Both the position numbers and the translations under genes were made by a program. DNA of 64,000 nucleotides. It comes from Palsa-459 sp963841965 (GTDB lineage: Bacteria; Actinomycetota; Acidimicrobiia; Acidimicrobiales; RAAP-2). The DNA is taken from assembly GCA_963841965.1 (NCBI GenBank), contig CAWJES010000001.1, positions 62,001-126,000 on the forward strand, given 5' to 3'. Shown here in pieces: positions 59,260 to 64,000 of this stretch (position 1 is the stretch's first letter; each line of letters starts with the position of its first letter). The notes below the pieces were generated by a model. The model searched no databases and was not told the DNA's origin. It saw only the letters and a list, made by a program, of their open reading frames with translations.

Positions 59260-59266
59260 TCGGACG

Positions 59267-60046
59267 GTGCAGGACCAACTCGTCGTCGGCGGCGTGGAGG
59301 TGCGGAGCCGGTTCATCATGGGCACCGGAGCGATGGTCTCGCTCCACCTGCTGCGCGAGGCGCTGGTCGCGTCGGGCTCCGAGGTCGCGACCGTGGCGCT
59401 GCGCCGGGTCGATCCCGCATCGTCAGGGTCTGTCTACGACCTCCTTACCGAGCTGTCCATCCGGGTCCTCCCGAACACGGCGGGGTGCTACACCGCCGGT
59501 GAGGCGGTCGCCCTTGCACGGCTCGCCCGGGAGGCGTTCGAGACCGACTGGGTCAAACTCGAGGTCATCGGGGATGACCGCTCGCTGCTGCCCGACTCGG
59601 CCGAGACGCTCGCAGCGGCCGAGACGCTCGTGGACGAGGGCTTCTGCGTCTGGGCGTACGCGCCCGATGACCCTGTCGCATGCCGTCGGCTGGAGCAGGC
59701 GGGGTGCGCGGCGGTCATGCCGCTCGGGTCACCCATCGGATCGGGCCTCGGGATCCGCAACCCCCACGCGATCGCGATGATCGCCGAGAACCTCTCGGTC
59801 CCCGTGCTGCTCGATGCCGGTATCGGGACGGCGTCGGATGCCGCGCTCGCGATGGAGCTCGGCTGCGACGGGGTCCTGTGCGCGTCAGCGGTCAACCGCG
59901 CCCTCGATCCCCAGCTGATGGCGGCCGCGGTCCGACTCGGGGTCGAGGCGGGATTCGCCGCCCGCGCGGCGGGAAGGATCCCGTTGCGGACCTGGGCGGA
60001 GGCCTCCAGCCCGACCCTCGGGATGCCGGGACTCGCCGAGCCCTGA
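59267..60046 (+). CDS. thiG: thiazole synthase
   Basis: 259 residues from GTG. It forms the thiazole phosphate ring of thiamine. Catalytic lysine is Lys97 in DWVKLEVIGD. LPNTAGCYTA (68-77), AVMPLGSPIGSGLGI and DAGIGTASDAALAMELGCDGV (read in parts) are the family's conserved loops. ThiS, the sulfur carrier, and ThiO are not in the window. No TPP riboswitch precedes it. Confidence 0.94.
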   Translation: MQDQLVVGGVEVRSRFIMGTGAMVSLHLLREALVASGSEVATVALRRVDPASSGSVYDLLTELSIRVLPNTAGCYTAGEAVALARLAREAFETDWVKLEVIGDDRSLLPDSAETLAAAETLVDEGFCVWAYAPDDPVACRRLEQAGCAAVMPLGSPIGSGLGIRNPHAIAMIAENLSVPVLLDAGIGTASDAALAMELGCDGVLCASAVNRALDPQLMAAAVRLGVEAGFAARAAGRIPLRTWAEASSPTLGMPGLAEP

Positions 60047-60068
60047 GGACTCGGGACCAAGTTCCCTC

Positions 60069-60105
60069 TGTAGGAACTACATCAGTGTCGTCCGGTGGGT
60101 AGGCT
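60069..60105 (+). promoter_or_regulatory. promoter of second MerR gene with TGTAG palindrome
   Basis: TAGGCT at 60100-60105 is the -10 box. Over the expected -35 position lies the palindrome TGTAG-GAA-CTACA (60069-60081). A leader of about 18 bases with a GGGAGG ribosome site (60117-60122) precedes the ATG. The palindrome may be an autoregulatory operator. Confidence 0.5.
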
Positions 60106-60129
60106 GGCGTCCTGTCGGGAGGTTGCACC

Positions 60130-60623
<494 letters not shown>

Positions 60624-60627
<4 letters not shown>

Positions 60628-61049
60628 CCCTCGCGCCTGCGGCTTCCGCTGCATCCGACGCGCCGGCGACTGCCGGCGCGCGACGTCGACATCCGTCGTC
60701 GTTGCCAGCGGCACGGGCATCGTTCGCCCACCCGTCCGAACGGCTCTTTGCGACGCTGCTCGACCTCTACGACATCCGGTGGTCGTACGAGCCCGTGGAG
60801 TTCCCCCTGCAGTGGGACGCCCTCGGGAATCCGACGAAGGGCTTCCGTCCCGACTTCTACCTCCCGGACCAGGACCTGTTCGTCGAGCTCACGATGGCGG
60901 ACCAGCGGCTCGTGACCCGCAAGAACGCGAAGGTCCGCCGGATGCGCGACCTGTACCCCGAGCTCGAGGTGGCGATCGTCTACCAGCGGGACCTCGCCGG
61001 CATCCTGGAGCGCCACGGTCTCGAGGGGCTGCTCACCCCTGCGGCCTAG
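60624..61049 (+). CDS. PD-(D/E)xK-like nuclease-fold protein
   Basis: 141 residues from GTG overlapping the merR stop. After a disordered start the conserved part reads HPSERLFATLLDLYDI, VEFPLQWD, FRPDFYLPDQDLFVELT and NAKVRRMRDLYPE. The order E...PDFYLP...ELT...K resembles the restriction-endonuclease fold. Similar small proteins are conserved in Actinobacteria without a known role, often near hpt or regulatory genes. Its TAG stop doubles as part of the gcvT -10 box. Confidence 0.72.
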
Positions 61050-61052
61050 TGT
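61047..61052 (+). promoter_or_regulatory. -10 box (TAGTGT) of leaderless gcvT, sharing the upstream TAG stop
   Basis: TAGTGT starts at the stop codon of the nuclease-fold gene (61047-61049) and ends 6 bases before the gcvT ATG. No glycine riboswitch fits in this space. Confidence 0.5.
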
Positions 61053-61058
61053 TGCGGC

Positions 61059-62132
61059 ATGGTCCAGACCGAGGCGCTGCGTCGCACCGCGCTCTACCAG
61101 CAGCATGCCGATCTCGGAGCCAAGCTCGTCGGCTTCGGAGGCTTCGAAATGCCCCTCGCGTATCCCACGGGCACGCTGCGCGAGCACCTCGCATGCCGTG
61201 AGGATGCGGTCGTCTTCGACGTCAGCCACCTCGGTACCGTGCGCGTCGCGGGGTCCGCTGCGCTGGAGACGCTGCAGCAGTCCCTCTGCAACGACCTGTC
61301 CAAGGTCAGCCCCGGGCGCGCGCAGTACACGCAGCTCCTGAACGACGAGGGCGGCGTCCTCGACGACATCATCGTGTGGTGGGTGACCGAGGACCGCTTC
61401 GACGTGATGCCCAACGCCTCGAACACCGAGCGGGTCGTCGCGGCGATCGGCGGCACCGACGTCACGGCGGGGCGCTGCGTGCTGGCAGTGCAGGGTCCGC
61501 GGGCGAGGGAGCGCCTTGCGACGTTCGCACCGCAGGCGGCGGCCGTGCGCAGGTTCACCGTCGAGGAGTCGACGGTCGCGGGCCAGCGCGTGCTCGTCGC
61601 GGGAACGGGATACACGGGCGAGGACGGCGTGGAGATCGCCGTCGACAACGACGGGGCCCGCATCGTCTTCGAGGCGCTGCTCGCCGCCGGGATCGTGCCC
61701 GCGGGACTTGGCGCCCGTGACACGCTGCGGCTGGAGGCGGCGCTGCCGCTGCACGGCCACGAGCTCGCTGCGGACATCACCCCGCTCGAGGCGGGACTCG
61801 GCTGGGTGGTCGGGTGGGACAAGCCCTCGTTCCGCGGCCGTGACGCCCTGCTCGCCCAGCGCGAGGCGGGGGTGACGCGATCCCTTCGAGGCTTCGCGAC
61901 CACGTCTCGGCAGCCGCCCCGCGACGGGTCGACGGTCCTGTCGGACGGGGCGAGCGTCGGCTCGATCACATCGGGGAACTTCTCGCCGGTGCTCGGCCAC
62001 GGGATCGCCCTCGGGTACTGCGCGGCGCCTCGCGGCGTGGAGCCGGGGGACGCCGTCGTCCTCGAGATCAGGGGCCGGGGCGTGGTGGCGACCTGCGTGC
62101 CGCTGCCCTTCGTGGAGAAGAAGAGGAGCTGA
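61059..62132 (+). CDS. gcvT: glycine cleavage system T protein
   Basis: 357 residues. It transfers the aminomethyl carbon from the H protein to tetrahydrofolate. LVGFGGFEMPLAYPTG at the N-terminus, VFDVSHLGTVRVAG (with the folate-site Asp), GYTGEDGVEIAV and LRLEAALPLHGHEL are family blocks. A C-terminal barrel (GFATTSRQPPRDGSTVLSDG) completes it. It is followed by gcvPA with a TGATG-type overlap at 62132. Confidence 0.95.
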   Translation: MVQTEALRRTALYQQHADLGAKLVGFGGFEMPLAYPTGTLREHLACREDAVVFDVSHLGTVRVAGSAALETLQQSLCNDLSKVSPGRAQYTQLLNDEGGVLDDIIVWWVTEDRFDVMPNASNTERVVAAIGGTDVTAGRCVLAVQGPRARERLATFAPQAAAVRRFTVEESTVAGQRVLVAGTGYTGEDGVEIAVDNDGARIVFEALLAAGIVPAGLGARDTLRLEAALPLHGHELAADITPLEAGLGWVVGWDKPSFRGRDALLAQREAGVTRSLRGFATTSRQPPRDGSTVLSDGASVGSITSGNFSPVLGHGIALGYCAAPRGVEPGDAVVLEIRGRGVVATCVPLPFVEKKRS

Positions 62133-63502
62133 TGGCCGACTACCTGCCGCACACCGACGCCGAGATCGCCGAGATGCTCGGGTTCCTCGGCCTCGACTCG
62201 CTCGACGCGCTCTTCGCGACGGTCCCCGCGGCCGTCCGGCTGGCTGGCGGGCTCGACCTCGACGCGGGGTCGACCGAGCCGGACGTGCTTTTCGAGTTCA
62301 CCCAGCTCGTCGAGCGCAACCGGGCCGTCGGCGCCGGCTTCGTCTGCTTCGCCGGCGCCGGCGCATACGACCACGAGATCCCGCCCGTCGTGCGCGCGCT
62401 GTCCTCGCGCTCCGAGTTCGTCACCGCCTACACCCCGTACCAGCCCGAGGTCGCCCAGGGCGTCCTCCAGGCGATCTTCGAGTTCCAGACGATGGTCGCC
62501 CGCCTCTCGGGTCTGCCCATCGCCAACGCCTCCCTCTATGACGGCGCGGCGTCGCTCGTCGAGGCCCTGAACGTCGCAACGGGTGCGACCGGCCGCCAGC
62601 GGGTGCTGGTCTCCTCGGGGGTGCATCCGCACTGGCGCGGAGCGGCGACCACCTTCGCCCGGGGGACAGGCCACGCCGTCGAGGTGGTGCCGTTGCTCGA
62701 CGGCCAGACCGACTGGGGCTCGATCGCAGCGGGGGAGCCCGTCGCAGCGGTCGTTTTGGCCCAGCCGAACTGGCTCGGGTGCCTCGAGGAGGTCGCGCAC
62801 GCGCGGGCCCTCGCCGACGCGCACGGCGCGCTCCTGATCGTGTGCTCGGACCCGGTCGCCGCGGGGGTCCTGCATGCCCCCGGGTCGCAGGGTGCGGACA
62901 TCGTCGTTGGGGAGGGCCAGGCGCTTGGTACGAGGCTCGGCTTCGGCGGGCCCTACCTCGGACTGTTCTCCTGCTCGCGCGACCAGGTCCGCAGGCTGCC
63001 GGGCCGCCTCGTGGGCGAGACGGTCGACATCGAGGGGACGCGAGCCTACGTGACGACGTTGCGTGCCCGCGAGCAGGACATCCGGCGCGAGAAGGCCACA
63101 TCCAATGTCTGCACGAACCAGACGCTCATGGCGGTCACCGCCGCGATCCAGTTGAGCTGGCTCGGACCGAAGGGCCTCGCGGAGGTGGCAACGAGATCCG
63201 CCCAAGGTGCCCACTTCTGCTTCTCGCAGCTGGCCGTCCTGCAAGGGGTCAGACCGGCGACGAGCGCCCCGTTCCTGCGCGAGTTCGCGGTGGTCACCGA
63301 TGCCGCCGCCGACACCGTGCTCGCCCGACTCGCCGACGAGGGATTCCTCGGCGGTGTGGCGGCAGCGTCGATGGCAGGCGAGGAGGACGGCTCGCTGTCT
63401 GCGGGCACGGCCTCCAACACGATCGTGATCGCGGTCACCGAGCGGCGCACCCGCGCCGAGATCGAGGCCTTCGCAACGGCGTTCGGGAAGGCGGCGCGAT
63501 GA
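62132..63502 (+). CDS. gcvPA: glycine dehydrogenase (decarboxylating) subunit 1
   Basis: 456 residues. The N-terminal half of the P protein in its split, two-subunit form. Its fold is like an aminotransferase but without the PLP lysine. FAGAGAYDHEIPPVV, TAYTPYQPEVAQG, GLPIANASLYDGA and GFGGPYLGLFSC are conserved. The pair with gcvPB (63499 onward) provides the decarboxylase. Overlap ATGA with gcvPB. Confidence 0.95.
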   Translation: MADYLPHTDAEIAEMLGFLGLDSLDALFATVPAAVRLAGGLDLDAGSTEPDVLFEFTQLVERNRAVGAGFVCFAGAGAYDHEIPPVVRALSSRSEFVTAYTPYQPEVAQGVLQAIFEFQTMVARLSGLPIANASLYDGAASLVEALNVATGATGRQRVLVSSGVHPHWRGAATTFARGTGHAVEVVPLLDGQTDWGSIAAGEPVAAVVLAQPNWLGCLEEVAHARALADAHGALLIVCSDPVAAGVLHAPGSQGADIVVGEGQALGTRLGFGGPYLGLFSCSRDQVRRLPGRLVGETVDIEGTRAYVTTLRAREQDIRREKATSNVCTNQTLMAVTAAIQLSWLGPKGLAEVATRSAQGAHFCFSQLAVLQGVRPATSAPFLREFAVVTDAAADTVLARLADEGFLGGVAAASMAGEEDGSLSAGTASNTIVIAVTERRTRAEIEAFATAFGKAAR

Positions 63503-64000
63503 GCGCCCCTGGCGGCAAGGCGAGCTCGGCTCCGCTGCTCGGCCACGATGCCGAGCCCACGATCTTCGAGCTGTCTGTTCGGGAGCGCAGCGCGTACCAG
63601 CTGCGGACGACGAATGTGCCCGCCACGCCGCTCGGCGAGCTCGTCGACGAGCGGTTCCTGCGTGGCGAGCCGGTTGCTCTCCCCGAGGTGTCCGAGCGGG
63701 ACCTGGTCGCGCACTTCACGAGGCTCTCGCACCGGCAGTTCTCCGTGGACCTCGGGTCGTATCCGCTCGGCAGCTGCACGATGAAGTACAACCCGAAGGT
63801 GTGCGACGAGATCGCCGGCCTCGCGGGTCTCGCGGACGTCCACCCGGCGACGCCGCCGGGTCTCAGCCAGGGATGGCTGGAACTGATGGCGGACCTCGAG
63901 CGGGAGCTGTGCGCGATCACGGGCATGCACGCCGCGACGCTCCAGCCGGCGGCGGGGGCCGCGGGGGAGCTCACCGGCCTGCTCCTGATGCGCGCCTTCC
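63499..64000 (+). CDS. gcvPB: glycine dehydrogenase (decarboxylating) subunit 2, N-terminal part
   Basis: The frame is open to the last base; about 167 residues are visible, the rest lies beyond the window. FELSVRERSAYQL and the FSVDLGSYPLGSCTMKYNPK segment (read in parts) are hallmarks of the C-terminal half of P protein, which carries the PLP lysine. That lysine is not reached here. The start overlaps the gcvPA stop (ATGA). Confidence 0.93.
   Translation, partial: MSAPGGKASSAPLLGHDAEPTIFELSVRERSAYQLRTTNVPATPLGELVDERFLRGEPVALPEVSERDLVAHFTRLSHRQFSVDLGSYPLGSCTMKYNPKVCDEIAGLAGLADVHPATPPGLSQGWLELMADLERELCAITGMHAATLQPAAGAAGELTGLLLMRAF

Noticed and set aside
59219..59266. Possible TPP riboswitch before thiG
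   Set aside because: Only 48 bases separate thiD and thiG starts and both are leaderless. The same reasoning excludes glycine, FMN and SAM riboswitches before gcvT, ribD and metK.

Overview
The window is a chromosomal segment of a high-GC bacterium. The gene content and gene order are those of an actinobacterium: mihF (the actinobacterial IHF) sits in pyrF-mihF-gmk-rpoZ-coaBC-metK-priA. The same pattern continues in infC-rpmI-rplT-rRNA methyltransferase-pheST-arg operon and in gcvH-garA-merR-bfn-merR, orders known from Mycobacterium. GTG and TTG starts are frequent and the 23S rRNA seems to carry the extra actinobacterial helix. The many departures from mycobacterial and streptomycete order suggest a deep lineage, possibly Acidimicrobiia. 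That placement is inference only. Almost everything is core metabolism. I see no phage, insertion sequence, CRISPR array, tRNA or defence island.

Layout. 1-4773: aerobic terminal oxidase (end of a CtaG-like assembly factor, a small membrane protein, an orphan cupredoxin, then oxidase subunits II, I and III). 4884-13975: pyrimidine operon pyrR-pyrB-pyrC-carA-carB-pyrD-pyrF behind a PyrR-type RNA hairpin. 14037-19436: mihF-gmk-rpoZ-coaBC-metK-priA. 19457-24516: def-fmt-rpe-ribD-ribBA-ribH and a small cold-shock-like gene. 24577-30448: infC-rpmI-rplT-rRNA methyltransferase-pheS-pheT. 30369-31304: an antisense EamA exporter. 31346-39157: ARG boxes, then argC-J-B-F-R-G-H and a 3-methyladenine glycosylase. 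39154-44624: one rRNA operon (16S-23S-5S, no spacer tRNA) with its own promoter, processing stems and terminator. 44654-48298: disordered TPR protein, K+ channel, class I aldolase. 48331-51858: 2-oxoglutarate:ferredoxin oxidoreductase korAB and pgsA. 51859-64000: gcvH-garA-merR-bfn, several less known genes, thiD/thiG, merR, then gcvT-gcvPA-gcvPB (cut by the window end).

Genes are very tightly packed: ATGA, GTGA and TGATG overlaps link most operon members. Many transcription units begin with a TANNNT -10 box only 5-7 bases before the start codon, which implies leaderless mRNA. In at least three places the TAG stop codon of one gene is the first half of the -10 box of the next.

Five genes between 30.3 and 49.2 kb (pheT, argJ, argH, aag, korA) carry single-base frameshifts, mostly in G or C runs, while both flanks are clean. 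Because pheT is essential, base-calling error is more likely than gene decay. Several genes expected from the conserved order are absent: pyrK, rsmB, ribE, argD and tyrS. I found no clearly new system. The best leads are the leaderless/stop-codon promoter architecture, a GarA homologue with a zinc ribbon in place of the usual phospho-switch, an oxidase lacking the K-channel lysine, an orphan cupredoxin with an unusual copper site, and an AUC start for infC.
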